From: Corynebacterium bovis DSM 20582 = CIP 54.80
GTDB lineage: Bacteria > Actinomycetota > Actinomycetes > Mycobacteriales > Mycobacteriaceae
Assembly: GCF_030408615.1 (NCBI RefSeq)
Contig: NZ_CP047187.1
Span: 930,001 to 994,000, forward strand
Length of the DNA: 64,000 bases
Reading direction: 5' to 3'
Position numbers and translations under genes: made by a program. The notes beneath the pieces were generated by a model, which worked only from the letters and a program-made list of their open reading frames with translations, ran no database searches and had not been told where the DNA came from. Of this stretch, positions 46,615-57,537 are shown piece after piece; the first letter of the stretch is position 1, and each line of letters starts with the position of its first letter.

Positions 46615-49600
46615 GTGCTGCGCATCCATTCACTGAGCCTCGACCACGTCGCCGGCGTCCGCCACGCGGAGCTGACGGTCCCGGACCACGGCGTGACCGT
46701 CGTCCACGGCCCCAACGAGCGGGGCAAGTCCACGCTGCTCAAGGCCTTCCAGCTCCTGCTCAGCGACTACAAGAGCACCTCGAGCGCCGCGAAGGTCCGG
46801 GTGCTGAAGAGCACCTTCGCCGACGAGCCGACGACCGTCGCGGCGTCGCTCACGGTCGGGCCCCACAGGCTCGAGATCACGAAGTCGTTCAACAAGGGGG
46901 CGGGGACCTGCATCCTCACGGTGCACACGCCACGGCCCGAGCGGGTGACGGGTGCCGAGGCCGTCGGCCGGTTCAGCGAGATCCTGCGGTCCGAGCTCGA
47001 CGCCGACCTGCTGGCGGCGCTGACCGTCGAACAGGGGGACACGCCCGGTGTCCTGGCCGTCGCGGGCATCGGGGCGCTGGACAGGGCCCTCGCCGGTGCC
47101 GGTGCCGGTGACAGTGCCGGTGACGGGGCGGCGAAGGTGACGGCGCGGAAGGCGACGACGGCACCGGCGCGGAGCCGGGCGGTGCCGCGGACCGGCTCAT
47201 CGCGGCCATCGACGCCGAGTACGGGCGCTACTACACCGCGAAGACAGGGAAGCCGACCGGGGAGCTCCGCGCGGCGGTCGAGGCACTCGACGCGGCGACG
47301 GAGCGCCTCGACCGGTGCCGCCGCGAGTACGAGGACGCGCAGGCGCTCATCGCCGAGGTCGACCGGCTCACCGAGGCCCGGAGCGCCGTCCACCGGCGCA
47401 TCCCGGACGCGGAGGCGGAGGCCGACCAGGCACGGCGTGACCATGAGGAGGCCCGCCGCGCCCGGGATCTCGTCGACCGGGCGCGCGACGCGCTCGGCCG
47501 GGCCCGGGCCGACGTGACCCTCGCCGAGACGCAGCGGGACCGCCGGGCGGCGGACGTCGCGGCACTCGACCGGGAGCGGGAGGCCCTCGCCGCCGCGGAG
47601 GCCGAGGTCACCGGGCTGGCGACCGCGGCGCAGGAGGAACGCCGTCGGCTCGGGACCATCGACGCGACCCGCGAGCTCGTGCGTCGTCGACGCCGGCTCG
47701 TCCGGACCGCGACCGGGGCGGTGGAGGCAGCGGTGGAGGCGCGGTCGGCGGCCGCCACCCTCGACGAGCGGCGGCGGCAGCTCGCGGAGAGCACCGCCGC
47801 CGAGGACCGCACCCGGGCGGCGGAGCAGGTCGTCGCGGAGAACCCGGCGACCGCCGAGGGGCTGGCCGCGATCCGGCAGGCGGACCAGGACCTCGTCCTC
47901 GCCGGGAAACTCCGGGACGCCGCGGCGACGGCCGTCACCGTCACCGGTCCGGCCGGCGCGGAGGCCGTCGTCGACGGGGAGACCCGGCCCCTCGACGGCG
48001 GGGTCGACCTGAGGGCGGTGCGGGAGACGACGATCGGGCTGGGGGAGTACGAGGTGGTCGTCACCCCGGCCCGCGACGTCCGCGACGCCCAGGCGGAGGT
48101 CGACGACGCCCGGCAGGCCCGTGACCGGCTCCTCGCCGCGTGGGGTGTCGGGGACGTGGCGGAGGCGGAGCAGCTCGCCCGCCGCCGGGTCACCGCCGGG
48201 GAGGCCGTGACCGAGGCGAGGATCGCCTTCAGCCGGGTGACGGGAGGTCGGTCGCTCGGCGAGCTCCGGGAGGAGGTCGACGCCCTCACGCGTCGGGCGG
48301 AGGAGGCGTACCGGAGGTGGCGGACGTCCGCCCTGGCCCTCGCGGAGGACGTCGGGGACTCCCCGGCGGGCGACGGTGGGCCTGCCGGGGCGCCGGAGTC
48401 CGGGGCCGTGGCAGGGGACCCGGTGGACGCGGCCGGTGGGGAGGCGCCCGACGCCGGGGTGGACGTCCCGGATCCCGCGGGCTGCGCGCGGCGGCTCGTC
48501 ACCGACTGGGGCCTGACACCCGCCGGGGACGACGCACCCGCCGGGGACACCCGCGCGGACCAGGCCACAGCCGACCAGGACAGCGCCTCCGGGGACGCCC
48601 AGGCCGACCAGGCCGGCACCGCCGGAGAGCCCCGCGCCGACCAGGACAGCGCCTCCGGGGACGCCCAGGCCGACCGGGCCGGCACCGACGCCGCGGTGCC
48701 GGACGCCGGCGGCCCCGACGACCTGGAGACGCTGGGGACGGTCGACGCCGCCCTGGAGTCCCTCGCTGAGACGTTGCACGACGAGCGGGACCGCGTCGCC
48801 CGGGGTGCCGTCGCGGTGCGCTGGGAGACCCGCCGCGCCGAGTGCGAACGCCAGTCCGGTCGCATCGCGCGGATGGAGGAGGAGCTCCGCCAGGCCCGGG
48901 AGTCCCGGTCCGACGCCGCTCTCGACGAGGCCGTCGACGCGGCCCGCCGCGCCGTCGAGGACAGGACCGCGGTCCTCGACGAGCACCGTCGGGACCTCGG
49001 CGACCGGGACGTCGACGTGCTCGCCCGCCTCGCCGCGGGGGCCGCCGACCGGGTCACCCACGTCCGCCAGGAGGACGTGCGGCTCCGGGAGCAGCTCAGC
49101 CACGCCACCGGTGCACTCGGGCGCAGCGGGGGCGCCGCGGAACGTTTCCGCGCCGCCGAGGCGGACCACGCGCGGGCGGCCCGGAGCGCGGAGGCGGTGA
49201 GGGCGCGCGCCGCGGCGGCGGAGCTGCTCCACCGGGAGACCCACGCCGCGCGACGCGAGGCGCGGGAACGCCACGCGGCCCCGTTCACCCGGGCGTTCGA
49301 CCAGCTCGCGTCGGTCGTCTTCGGCAGGGGCGTGCACTTCGAGTTCTCCGCCGACCTGGCCGTCGTCCGGCGGGTGGCCGGCGGGGAGGTGCTGGAGACC
49401 GGGCAATTGTCCGGGGGCGCGCAGGAACAGGTGGCGCTGCTGTCGCGCCTGGCGGTCGCGACGCTCGTCGGCTCCGGCGGCTCGGTGCCGATCATCATCG
49501 ACGACGCGTTGGGCAACACCGACCCGGAGCGGCTGAAACTCATGAACGCCGTGCTCGGGATGCTCGGTGACGATCACCAGGTCATCGTGCTGACCTGTGA

Positions 49601-49706
49601 CCCGGGGCGGTTCGACCGGATCGGCGGCGGGGCGACGCTCGTCGCGATGGACGAGCTGCTCGCGGCCCCGGCGGACAGGGACGCCCCCGGGGCACAGGAC
49701 GCCTGA
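46615..49706 (+). pseudogene. SbcC/Rad50-like ATPase gene with an apparent -1 frameshift
   Basis: The start (GTG 46615, GGAGAGGA upstream) leads into FHSLSLDHVAGVRHAELTV-type text and a Walker A motif, HGPNERGKSTLL, for about 170 residues. Frame 1 then loses coding character (Arg/Ser/Thr/Pro text from about 47140). The coding frame continues in frame 0 (AADRLIAAIDAEYGRYYTAK near 47190) through long coiled coils to the C-terminal ATPase lobe (LSGGAQEQVALLSRLAVATLV and IIIDDALGNTDPERLK) and stops at 49706. Adding one G to GGGG at 47126-47129 would join both frames into a ~1030-residue protein. A sequencing error, a true mutation or phase variation cannot be told apart here. Confidence 0.65.
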
Positions 49707-49845
49707 CCCGCGCCCGCGCCCGGCCCCGCCAGCCGCGTTCAGCCGTCCGCGCCGGCAACACCGCGCCCCACCACCCGCGCCCGCCCCGGCCCGTCCGGGG
49801 GTGCCCGCGCCGGGACCGCCCCCACACCCACCCCGGAACGCAGAA

Positions 49846-49873
49846 CCGGGGTACGCTGTGTGGCGTACCCCGG
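49846..49873 (-). terminator. Terminator of tRNA-Arg
   Basis: CCGGGGTACGC and GCGTACCCCGG form a perfect 11-base stem with the loop TGTGTG. On the minus strand, downstream of the tRNA, the stem is followed by TTCTG. It also lies downstream of the SbcC-like gene, so it may stop transcription from both sides. Confidence 0.6.
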
Positions 49874-49887
49874 GGAAACCGCTGTCG

Positions 49888-49960
49888 TGCCCTCGAGACG
49901 ATTCGAACGTCCGACCGCTGGTACCGGAAACCAGTGCTCTATCCCCTGAGCTACGAGGGC
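49888..49960 (-). tRNA. tRNA-Arg (anticodon CCG)
   Basis: 73 bases with a perfect 7-base-pair acceptor stem (GCCCTCG/CGAGGGC), a D arm containing AGCTCAGGGGATAGAGC, a CTGGT/ACCAG anticodon stem with the loop TTCCGGT, a T arm with GTTCGAATC, and discriminator A. The anticodon CCG reads CGG arginine codons, which are abundant in this genome. CCA is not encoded. It is divergent from argS, the enzyme that charges it. Confidence 0.95.
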
Positions 49961-50057
49961 GTGTACTGCCTGTCGGCGGTACGGGTTGTGACTATAGCAC
50001 CACGCCCCCGCCAGACCGGAAATGCCCCGGCAGGACGGGGGGAAACGGGCCGTTTGT

Positions 50058-50063
50058 TACTCT
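50058..50063 (+). promoter_or_regulatory. -10 element of argS, leaderless type
   Basis: TACTCT, 8 bases, GTG 50072. No Shine-Dalgarno sequence in between. Confidence 0.5.
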
Positions 50064-50071
50064 CATGCACT

Positions 50072-51742
50072 GTGACTCCAGCAGAATTGTCGACCGTCAT
50101 CACGACCACCGCCCGTGCCGTCCTCGCGGACCACGGACTGGACCAGTCCGTCGTCCCCGAGCGCGTGACGGTGGAACGCCCCCGCAACCCCGAGCACGGC
50201 GACTACGCCACGAACATCGCCATGCAGGTCGCGAAGAAGGCGGGCACGAACCCGCGCGAGCTCGGGACGTGGATCGCCGCCGCCCTCGCGGAGCGTGACG
50301 ACGTCGACGAGGCGACCGTCGCCGGCCCCGGGTTCGTGAACATCCGCCTCGCCGCCGCGGCGCAGGGGGAGCTCGTCGCCACGATCCTCGCCGCCGGTGA
50401 CCGCTACGGGTCGTCGGACGTGCTCGCGGGTGAGCGGATCAACCTCGAGTTCGTCTCGGCGAACCCGACGGGCCCGATCCACCTCGGCGGCACCCGCTGG
50501 GCCGCGGTCGGTGACTCGCTGGGCCGGATCCTCGCCTTCCGGGGGGCCGACGTCACCCGGGAGTACTACTTCAACGACCACGGCACGCAGATCGACCGTT
50601 TCGCCCGCTCGCTGCACGCGGCCGCCCGGGGCGAGGCGGTCCCGGAGGACGGCTACGACGGCCGGTACATCCACGACATCGCCGCGACCGTGACGGAGGA
50701 GAACCCCGGCTGGACCGACCTTCCGGAGGCGGACGCGCTGGAGTTGTTCCGGTCCCGGGGCGTGGACCTCATGTTCGCGCACATCAAGCGCACCCTCGCG
50801 GAGTTCGGCACGGAGTTCGACGTCTACTTCCACGAGAACTCGCTGTTCGAGGCGGGGGCCGTCGACCGGGCCATCGCCCGGCTCAAGGACAGCGGCAACC
50901 TCTACGAGGCCGACGGCGCGTGGTGGCTGCGCAGCACGGACTTCGGGGACGACAAGGACCGCGTCGTCATCAAGTCCGACGGCAACGCCGCGTACATCGC
51001 CGGCGACATCGCCTACATCGAGGACAAGTTCGAGCGGGGCCACACGCTGTGCATCTACATGCTCGGCGCGGACCACCACGGCTACATCGCGCGGCTGCGC
51101 GCCGCGGCCGCCGCGCTCGGCCACGACCCGGAGCAGGTCGAGGTGCTCATCGGGCAGATGGTCAACCTCGTCCGCGACGGGAAGACGGTGCGGATGTCGA
51201 AGCGGGCGGGCACCGTCGTGACCCTCGACGACCTCGTCGAGGCCATCGGGGTCGACGCCTCCCGGTACGCGCTCATCCGGTCGTCGGTGGACTCGTCGCT
51301 GGACATCGACATGGGCGTGTGGACGAGCCGGTCGAACGACAACCCGGTGTTCTACGTCCAGTACAGCCACGCGCGGCTCAGCGCGCTGGTGCGCAAGGCG
51401 GGGGAGCGCGGCGTCGCGATCCCGACGTCGGGCGAGGGGCTCGACCTGTCCCTGCTCACCCACGAGCGGGAGGGCGAGCTGCTGCGGACCCTCGGCGAGT
51501 TCCCCTCGGTCGTGTCCTCGGCCGGTGAGCTGCGGGAACCGCACCGGATCGCCCGGTACGCCGAGCAGCTCGCGGGAACCTTCCACCGCTTCTACGACAC
51601 GTGCCAGATCCTGCCGAAGGCGGACTCCGGGGAGGAGCCGCAGCCGGTGCACCTCGCCCGGCTGGCGCTGGCGGAGGCGACGCGCCGGACGGTCGCGACG
51701 GCGCTGCGCCTGCTCGGCGTCTCGGCGCCCGAGAGGATGTGA
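50072..51742 (+). CDS. argS: Arginyl-tRNA synthetase
   Basis: 556 residues from GTG 50072; this start matches the family length and has the -10 element before it. [13 protein letters not shown] is the HIGH motif and RMSKRAGT the KMSK motif. The N-terminal Add1 domain (residues 1-~105, with [17 protein letters not shown]) and C-terminal anticodon-binding domain ([12 protein letters not shown]...) are intact. First gene of argS-lysA; the same order is kept in Mycobacterium. Confidence 0.96.
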   Translation: MTPAELSTVITTTARAVLADHGLDQSVVPERVTVERPRNPEHGDYATNIAMQVAKKAGTNPRELGTWIAAALAERDDVDEATVAGPGFVNIRLAAAAQGELVATILAAGDRYGSSDVLAGERINLEFVSANPTGPIHLGGTRWAAVGDSLGRILAFRGADVTREYYFNDHGTQIDRFARSLHAAARGEAVPEDGYDGRYIHDIAATVTEENPGWTDLPEADALELFRSRGVDLMFAHIKRTLAEFGTEFDVYFHENSLFEAGAVDRAIARLKDSGNLYEADGAWWLRSTDFGDDKDRVVIKSDGNAAYIAGDIAYIEDKFERGHTLCIYMLGADHHGYIARLRAAAAALGHDPEQVEVLIGQMVNLVRDGKTVRMSKRAGTVVTLDDLVEAIGVDASRYALIRSSVDSSLDIDMGVWTSRSNDNPVFYVQYSHARLSALVRKAGERGVAIPTSGEGLDLSLLTHEREGELLRTLGEFPSVVSSAGELREPHRIARYAEQLAGTFHRFYDTCQILPKADSGEEPQPVHLARLALAEATRRTVATALRLLGVSAPERM

Positions 51743-51743
51743 C

Positions 51744-53168
51744 ATGGACCCCCAGGTCAGCCTGCCGGTGACGCCGTTGCGTCGGAGGGTGTCGACGCTC
51801 GACGAGTTCACGGCCCTGCCGGAGCACGTCTTCCCGCTGACGACGACGGTCGACTCCGCCGGCCGCGCCGCCCTGGGGGGCGTGCTGTTCACCGACATCG
51901 CCGAGCGGGTGGGGACCCCGGTGTTCGTCATGGACGAGGAGGACTTCCGCGCGCGGTGCCGGCGGCTGGCCGCGGCGTTCCGCGGGGGGCACCACGTCCA
52001 CTACGCGTCGAAGGCGTTCCTGTCCCGCACGGTGTGCCGGTGGGTGGAGGAGGAGGGCCTGGCCCTCGATGTGGCGAGTGAGGGGGAGCTCGCGGTCGCG
52101 CTGTCGGCGGCGTTCCCCGCCGGGCGGATCACCGTCCACGGCAACAACAAGTCGGAGCGGTTCCTGCGGATGGCGGTGGAGGCCGGGGCGGGTCTCATCG
52201 TCCTCGACTCCTCGCAGGAGATCGGGCGGCTGGCGGAGGTCGCCGCCGCCGCGGGCCGCGTCCAGGACGTGCTGGTGCGGGTGAAGCCGGGGGTGCACGT
52301 CGACACCCACGAGTTCATCGCGACGTCGCACGAGGACCAGAAGTTCGGGTTCTCCCTGGCCTCCGGGTCGGCGGAGCGGGCCGCCCTCGCGGTGGCGGGG
52401 ACCGGCAGTCTCCGGTTGCGGGGGCTGCACTGCCACGTCGGGTCGCAGGTGTTCGACGCCGACGGTTTCGCGCTGGCCGCCGAGCGCCTGCTGGGGCTGT
52501 GGTCGCGGCTGCTCGGGTCGTTCGGTGCCGACGGGTCCGGTGCGGGGGGTGACGCCGGGGCCTTCGACATCCTCGACCTCGGCGGCGGGTACGGCATCGC
52601 CTACACCCCGGACCAGTCGCCGTTGGATGTCGAGGCGGTGGCGGGGGACCTGCTCGCCCAGGTCGAACGGCACGCGACGGAGATCGGGGTCCCGGTGCCG
52701 TCGGTGTCCGTCGAGCCGGGTCGGGCGGTCGTGGGGCCGACGACGGTGACGCTGTACCGCGTCGGCACGGTCAAGGACGTGCACACCTCGGACGACGCCG
52801 TGCGCCGCTACCTCTCGGTCGACGGGGGGATGAGCGACAACATCCGGCCGGCGCTCTACCGGGCGGAGTACGACTGCCGGCTCGTCAACCGGGTGGCGGA
52901 GGGGCGGATGGTGCCGACGCGGGTCGTCGGCAGCCACTGCGAGTCCGGGGACATCATCATCAACGACGCCCTCATGCCGGACGACATCGCCCCGGGGGAC
53001 CTTCTCGCCGTCCCGGCGACGGGGGCGTACTGCTACTCCATGTCGTCCCGGTACAACATGATGACCCGGCCGCCGGTCGTGGTCGTCCGGGACGGGGAGC
53101 TGCGGACGATGCTCCGCCGGGAGACGCTCGACGACGTGCTGTCGCTCGAGGTCGACGGGACCGTCTGA
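51744..53168 (+). CDS. lysA: Diaminopimelate decarboxylase
   Basis: 474 residues from ATG 51744, with GAGAGGA upstream, one base after the argS stop. Fold-type III PLP enzyme: [14 protein letters not shown] holds the PLP lysine, [14 protein letters not shown] the His, and [15 protein letters not shown] the glycine-rich phosphate loop; [11 protein letters not shown] and [11 protein letters not shown] complete the active site. It makes lysine from meso-diaminopimelate, the final step of the pathway that includes dapC, dapD and dapE of this window. Co-transcribed with argS. Confidence 0.95.
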   Translation: MDPQVSLPVTPLRRRVSTLDEFTALPEHVFPLTTTVDSAGRAALGGVLFTDIAERVGTPVFVMDEEDFRARCRRLAAAFRGGHHVHYASKAFLSRTVCRWVEEEGLALDVASEGELAVALSAAFPAGRITVHGNNKSERFLRMAVEAGAGLIVLDSSQEIGRLAEVAAAAGRVQDVLVRVKPGVHVDTHEFIATSHEDQKFGFSLASGSAERAALAVAGTGSLRLRGLHCHVGSQVFDADGFALAAERLLGLWSRLLGSFGADGSGAGGDAGAFDILDLGGGYGIAYTPDQSPLDVEAVAGDLLAQVERHATEIGVPVPSVSVEPGRAVVGPTTVTLYRVGTVKDVHTSDDAVRRYLSVDGGMSDNIRPALYRAEYDCRLVNRVAEGRMVPTRVVGSHCESGDIIINDALMPDDIAPGDLLAVPATGAYCYSMSSRYNMMTRPPVVVVRDGELRTMLRRETLDDVLSLEVDGTV

Positions 53169-53221
53169 GCGGCGCGGCCGTGCGGCGGGTGGTGGCCGGC
53201 GGACGGTGTCGGGGCATCATC

Positions 53222-53227
53222 TATGAT
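53222..53227 (+). promoter_or_regulatory. -10 element of the hom-thrC-thrB operon
   Basis: TATGAT in the short gap after lysA, giving a leader of about 155 bases before hom. The leader starts with GTG 53237 nine bases after the hexamer. Confidence 0.55.
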
Positions 53228-53236
53228 TGCGGGACA

Positions 53237-53371
53237 GTGACCACCCGCGACCGTCGGGGACCGGCCTCATCCGGCCGGGCCGCGGACGTCCCGTCGGGGA
53301 CCGCCCGGGCCGGGGCCGTCGGAGCGACGGCGTCGGACCCGCCGGTCGCGGGGTCCGTCGATCGACCGTGA
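53237..53371 (+). CDS. Possible leader ORF of hom
   Basis: 44 codons plus stop, GTG start nine bases after TATGAT, ending 19 bases before hom. The peptide is Arg/Ala/Gly/Pro-rich with 4 Thr, no Ile, so it does not look like a threonine-isoleucine attenuator. Two copies of CGTCGGGGACC lie within it. It may simply be non-coding leader RNA. Confidence 0.25.
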   Translation: MTTRDRRGPASSGRAADVPSGTARAGAVGATASDPPVAGSVDRP

Positions 53372-53390
53372 CCCCACCGTTTGGAGCGCC

Positions 53391-54725
53391 ATGACGCAGA
53401 CCACCCAGCCAACCTACAACCCGGGCAAGGGCGCCGGTGAGACCGTCGGCGTCGCCCTCCTCGGCCTCGGCACCGTGGGCAGTGAGGTCCTCCGCATCCT
53501 CACCGACACCGGCGGCGAGTTCGCCTCCCGCGTCGGGGGGACGCTCGAGGTGCGGGGCGTCGCCGTCTCCGACCTGTCGAAGCCCCGGCCGGGGGTGGAC
53601 CGGGACCTGCTCACCGACGACGCCGTCGGGCTCGTCCGGCGGGACGACATCGACCTCGTCGTCGAGGTCATCGGCGGGATCGACTACCCGCGGCGCGTGG
53701 TCCTCGCCGCGTTGCAGGCGGGGAAGTCCGTCGTCACGGCGAACAAGGCGCTGCTCGCGGCGCACTCGCCGGAGCTGTTCGAGGCCGCGGAGGCCTCGGG
53801 GGTGGACCTGTTCTTCGAGGCGGCGGTCGCGGCCGCGATCCCGGTCGTCGGCCCGCTGCGGCGGTCCCTCGCCGGTGACAAGGTCAACGCGGTGATGGGC
53901 ATCGTCAACGGGACGACGAACTACATCCTCGACGCGATGTACAGCCGGGGGGCGGAGTACGACGAGATGCTCCGCGAGGCCACCGACCTCGGGTACGCGG
54001 AGGCCGACCCGTCGGCGGACGTCGACGGGTACGACGCCGCGTCGAAGGCGGCGATCCTCGCCTCCCTCGCGTTCCACACGCGCGTGTCCAGCGACGACGT
54101 CCACTGCGAGGGCATCCGGTCGGTGACGGCCGCGGACATCGCGGCGGCGAAGGCCGCCGGGTGCACGATCAAGCTCCTCGCGATCTGCGAGCGGCTCGTC
54201 GACGACGACGGCGCGGAGTCCGTGTCCGCCCGGGTGTACCCGGCGCTCGTCCCGGTCGACCACCCGCTGTCGAGCGTGACGGAGTCCTACAACGCCGTGT
54301 TCGTCGAGGCGGAGGCGGCCGGCCGGCTCATGTTCTACGGCAACGGGGCGGGCGGGGCGCCGACGGCGTCGGCCGTGCTCGGCGACATCGTCGGGGCGGC
54401 CCGGAACATCGTCCTCGGCGGCCGGGCCCCGGGGGAGTCGACGTACGCGGCGCTGCCGATCGCGGACTTCGGCCGGGTCAACACCCGGTACCACGTCGAC
54501 ATGCAGGTCGAGGACCGCGTGGGCGTCCTCGCCGAGGTGGCCCGGCTGTTCGCCGACAAGGGCATCTCCCTGAAGACGGTGCGGCAGGAGGGCGTCACGG
54601 ACGGCGCCCGGCTCGTCGTCATCACCCACCTCGCCTCGGAGGCCTCCCTGGAGGAGACCGTCGGGGCCCTGAAGTCGCTCGACGCCGTGAAGTCGGTCAA
54701 CAGCGTGATCCGAATGGAAGGCTGA
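53391..54725 (+). CDS. hom: Homoserine dehydrogenase
   Basis: 444 residues, with TTTGGAG upstream. [18 protein letters not shown] is the NAD(P)-binding fingerprint. [16 protein letters not shown] and [23 protein letters not shown] form the catalytic core, and [19 protein letters not shown] contains the catalytic Lys. A C-terminal ACT domain (about residues 355-440, [25 protein letters not shown]) allows feedback control by threonine. It reduces aspartate semialdehyde to homoserine for threonine and methionine. Order hom-thrC-thrB as in mycobacteria (C. glutamicum has hom-thrB only). Confidence 0.95.
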   Translation: MTQTTQPTYNPGKGAGETVGVALLGLGTVGSEVLRILTDTGGEFASRVGGTLEVRGVAVSDLSKPRPGVDRDLLTDDAVGLVRRDDIDLVVEVIGGIDYPRRVVLAALQAGKSVVTANKALLAAHSPELFEAAEASGVDLFFEAAVAAAIPVVGPLRRSLAGDKVNAVMGIVNGTTNYILDAMYSRGAEYDEMLREATDLGYAEADPSADVDGYDAASKAAILASLAFHTRVSSDDVHCEGIRSVTAADIAAAKAAGCTIKLLAICERLVDDDGAESVSARVYPALVPVDHPLSSVTESYNAVFVEAEAAGRLMFYGNGAGGAPTASAVLGDIVGAARNIVLGGRAPGESTYAALPIADFGRVNTRYHVDMQVEDRVGVLAEVARLFADKGISLKTVRQEGVTDGARLVVITHLASEASLEETVGALKSLDAVKSVNSVIRMEG

Positions 54726-54733
54726 TCCCACCC

Positions 54734-55804
54734 ATGTCCACCCCTGTTCTCCACCACTGGACCGGTCTCATCAACGAGTACCGCGAGCGCATGCCCTTCG
54801 CCGCGGACTGGGAGCCGGTGACGCTCAACGAAGGCGGGACCCCGCTGGTCCGCGCGAACCACCTGTCCGACCTCACGGGCTGCGACGTGTGGCTCAAGGT
54901 CGAGGGGGCGAACCCCACCGGGTCGTTCAAGGACCGCGGGATGACCGTCGCCGTGACGGACGCGGTCCACCAGGGCAAGAAGGTGCTCATGTGCGCGTCG
55001 ACGGGGAACACGTCGGCGTCCGCCGCGGCGTACGCCGCCCGCGCGGGGATCGCCTCGGCGGTGCTCATCCCGGAGGGGAAGATCGCCCAGGGCAAGCTGT
55101 CCCAGGCGGTCATGCACGGGGCGCAGATCATCCAGGTCCGGGGGAACTTCGACGACTGCCTCGAGCTCGTGCGGAAGACGACGACGGACTACCCCGAGAT
55201 CGCGCTGGTGAACTCCGTCAACCCGATGCGCATCGAGGGCCAGAAGACGGCCGCGTTCGAGATCGTGGACTGCCTCGGTGACGCCCCGGACATCCACGCG
55301 CTGCCGGTCGGCAACGCCGGCAACATCACCGCCTACTGGAAGGGCTACTCCGAGTACGCCGAGGACGGGGTGGCGACGCACCGCCCGGTCATGCTCGGCG
55401 TCCAGGCGGCCGGGGCCGCGCCGCTCGTCACGGGCGAGCCGGTCCTCGAGCCGGAGACGGTCGCGACGGCGATCCGCATCGGCAACCCGGCGTCCTGGCA
55501 CCAGGCCGTCGCCGCGAAGGAGGAGTCCGGCGGGGAGTTCCGCGCCGCGACCGACGACGAGATCCTCGAGGCCTACAGGCTCATCGCGAGCCGCGAGGGC
55601 GTGTTCGTCGAGCCGGCGTCGGCGTCGTCCGTGGCGGGCGTCCTCGCCCGGCACCGGGAGGGGACCCTGGAGTCCGGGCTGCGGATCGTGTGCACGGTCA
55701 CCGGCCACGGGCTGAAGGACCCGACGACGGCGCTGAGCGTCATGCCCGACCCCACCCTCATCGACGTGGACACCGATGCGGTGGCCCGCGCCCTGGAGCT
55801 GTAG
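54734..55804 (+). CDS. thrC: Threonine synthase
   Basis: 356 residues from ATG 54734. The PLP lysine is in [17 protein letters not shown], and [14 protein letters not shown] forms the phosphate-binding loop, of the short (TrpB-like, class II fold) threonine synthases. It converts O-phosphohomoserine to threonine. The spacing to hom is 8 bases; no good ribosome site is seen, so translation probably couples to hom. thrB follows directly, with no gap. Confidence 0.94.
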   Translation: MSTPVLHHWTGLINEYRERMPFAADWEPVTLNEGGTPLVRANHLSDLTGCDVWLKVEGANPTGSFKDRGMTVAVTDAVHQGKKVLMCASTGNTSASAAAYAARAGIASAVLIPEGKIAQGKLSQAVMHGAQIIQVRGNFDDCLELVRKTTTDYPEIALVNSVNPMRIEGQKTAAFEIVDCLGDAPDIHALPVGNAGNITAYWKGYSEYAEDGVATHRPVMLGVQAAGAAPLVTGEPVLEPETVATAIRIGNPASWHQAVAAKEESGGEFRAATDDEILEAYRLIASREGVFVEPASASSVAGVLARHREGTLESGLRIVCTVTGHGLKDPTTALSVMPDPTLIDVDTDAVARALEL

Positions 55805-56734
55805 ATGGGTACGGAGATCCCCGTCGGACGGACCGCGACCGTCACCGTCCCCGCGTCCTCGGCGAACCTCGGACCCGGCTTCGACACCCTCGGGCTCGCC
55901 CTCGGCCTGCACGACATCGTCACGGTGGAGGTCACGGACTCGGGTCTCGTCGTCGAGGTCATGGGTGAGGGCGAGGGGGAGGTGCCGCTCGACGAGCGCC
56001 ACCTCGTCGTCCGCGCCCTCCGCGAGGGGCTGCGCGCGGCCGACGTCACCGTCCGCGGGCTGCGGGTGACGTGCCAGAACGCGGTGCCGCACGCCCGGGG
56101 CCTCGGGTCCTCGGCGTCGGCGGCGGTGGCCGGGGTCGCGGCGGCGAACGGTCTCGCGGGGGGCGTGCTCTCCGACGCGGACATGATCCAGGTGGCGTCG
56201 TCGTTCGAGGGGCACCCGGACAACGCGGCGGCGTCGGTGCTCGGCGGCGCGGTCGTGTCGTGGACCCACCGGCCCGTCGACGGGCGGAGCACGCCCGAGT
56301 ACCAGGCGGTCCACCTCGACGTGCACCCGGACATCCGGGCGACGGCGCTCGTCCCGGACTTCCACGCCTCGACGGACGCGGTGCGCCGGGTGCTGCCGTC
56401 CGACGTCAGCCACGAGGACGCGAGGTTCAACGTGTCCCGCACCGCCGTCATGACGGTGGCGTTGCAGTCCCACCCGGAGCTGCTGCTCGAGGGCACGCGT
56501 GACCGGTTGCACCAGACGTACCGCGCGGAGGTCCTGCCGGTGACCGCGGAGTGGGTCAACCGGCTGCGCAACCGCGGGTACGCCGCGTTCCTCTCCGGGG
56601 CGGGGCCGACGGTCCTCGTGCTGTCGACGGGCCCGGTCGACCCGGCGATCCTCGCCGACGCCGAGGAGCAGGGGCTGCGGGTCCTGCCGCTCGACGTCGC
56701 CGGTCCCGTCTCCGTGACGGTGACGGACGCCTGA
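55805..56734 (+). CDS. thrB: Homoserine kinase
   Basis: 309 residues, ATG immediately after the thrC stop TAG. GHMP kinase motifs: [18 protein letters not shown] (motif 1), [21 protein letters not shown] (ATP loop) and [13 protein letters not shown] (motif 3). It phosphorylates homoserine; cytoplasmic. Last gene of the threonine operon. Downstream comes a 1.6 kb gene-poor stretch. Confidence 0.95.
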   Translation: MGTEIPVGRTATVTVPASSANLGPGFDTLGLALGLHDIVTVEVTDSGLVVEVMGEGEGEVPLDERHLVVRALREGLRAADVTVRGLRVTCQNAVPHARGLGSSASAAVAGVAAANGLAGGVLSDADMIQVASSFEGHPDNAAASVLGGAVVSWTHRPVDGRSTPEYQAVHLDVHPDIRATALVPDFHASTDAVRRVLPSDVSHEDARFNVSRTAVMTVALQSHPELLLEGTRDRLHQTYRAEVLPVTAEWVNRLRNRGYAAFLSGAGPTVLVLSTGPVDPAILADAEEQGLRVLPLDVAGPVSVTVTDA

Positions 56735-57062
56735 CGCGTCCCGTCCGCCCGGGGCGAGCGGGCGGGCACGGGGGGCCCGCGTGCGGCCACGGGGGAGGAC
56801 CGGCAGCGCCCACGGGGGAGGCCCGGGTGTGGCGACAGGGGAGGCCCGGGCGGGGACCGGGAGCCTCCACGGGCGAAGCCCGGATGCGGCCACAGGGGAG
56901 GACCGGGCGCCTCCACGGGGGCGGCCACGGGGGCGGTGGAATGCGGGGGAGTCAGCGGTGCTGATGCCGCAGGTGTGCCGGTGGGGGTGCATTTCGGGGG
57001 AGGTGAGGGGCGGAAGTCCGGGTTCGGCGGCTCTGCAGTGACACGAACGTGCGCCGCGTTAC
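56735..57062 (+). other. Gene-poor segment after thrB, with degenerate repeats
   Basis: Roughly the first two thirds hold six degenerate units of about 22 bases between 56782 and 56930, sharing CCACRGGGGAGG followed by MCCGG, spaced 22-32 bases apart. No gene is supported. The rest is G-rich with no clear element. Confidence 0.6.
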
Positions 57063-57078
57063 CGTGAAGTGCATCACA
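57063..57078 (+). promoter_or_regulatory. GlxR/CRP-type site
   Basis: CGTGAAGTGCATCACA reads as GTGA-N6-TCAC, the core of the CRP/GlxR operator (TGTGA-N6-TCACA, with one mismatch at the first base). GlxR is the cAMP-type global regulator of corynebacteria. Thirty bases downstream is a near-ideal Shine-Dalgarno sequence, AAAGGAGGATCACC (57105-57118), yet no recognisable coding sequence follows. Confidence 0.5.
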
Positions 57079-57387
57079 GGCGGGGGTGAGGGCGAGCTAA
57101 CGACAAAGGAGGATCACCGGTCCCGTGACCGTCGTCCACGGCGCGGGGGCCCCGCCGTGGGCCGCCTGGCCGCGGTCCGCCGGCACCCTGTGGGCGGACG
57201 GGCCGGCTGTGTGTCCGATGAACGGCCCGCCTGTACCGTCGCCGCAGGTCACGGTGTCGCCCGCGGTGACCGGTGTGGTCATGCTGAGGATGACCTTTGA
57301 GGGCCTTCAGTGTTTCTGCGCCTCCCGGCGGCGATGTCACGGGATCGTCAAATCACGACCACGGCCGGAACGGGCCCCCACGGTGAC

Positions 57388-57423
57388 TTTCGTCTCCCTC
57401 CACGCCCGGCCCGGGAGACGAAA
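57388..57423 (+). repeat. 11-base perfect inverted repeat
   Basis: TTTCGTCTCCC, 14 bases, GGGAGACGAAA. On the plus strand the right arm runs into AAAGGAG. As RNA it would form a stable hairpin; no T-run follows on either strand. Confidence 0.5.
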
Positions 57424-57528
57424 GGAGCCGGACGGGCGGACGGCGGTACCGCCCCGGACGGCCCGTGACCGGGGGTGATCCCCGGAGGTCGGGGGCCATC
57501 TCCCCAGGACGGCGCCCGGAGACGCTGT

Positions 57529-57537
57529 TATAAATAT
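57529..57537 (+). promoter_or_regulatory. AT-rich promoter-like element
   Basis: TATAAATAT is the most AT-rich spot in the area and can be read as a -10 on the plus strand for a long leader of pgsB. On the minus strand TTGATT lies nearby and could pair with TAACAG, so a minus promoter is also possible. Confidence 0.3.

Noticed and set aside
56782..56930. CRISPR array
   Set aside because: Units are degenerate, spacing is irregular, no distinct spacers, and no cas genes are in the window.
57040..57130. c-di-AMP (ydaO-type) riboswitch before a resuscitation-promoting factor gene
   Set aside because: Only the GlxR-type site and a Shine-Dalgarno sequence are visible; the conserved riboswitch segments and an rpf gene are missing.
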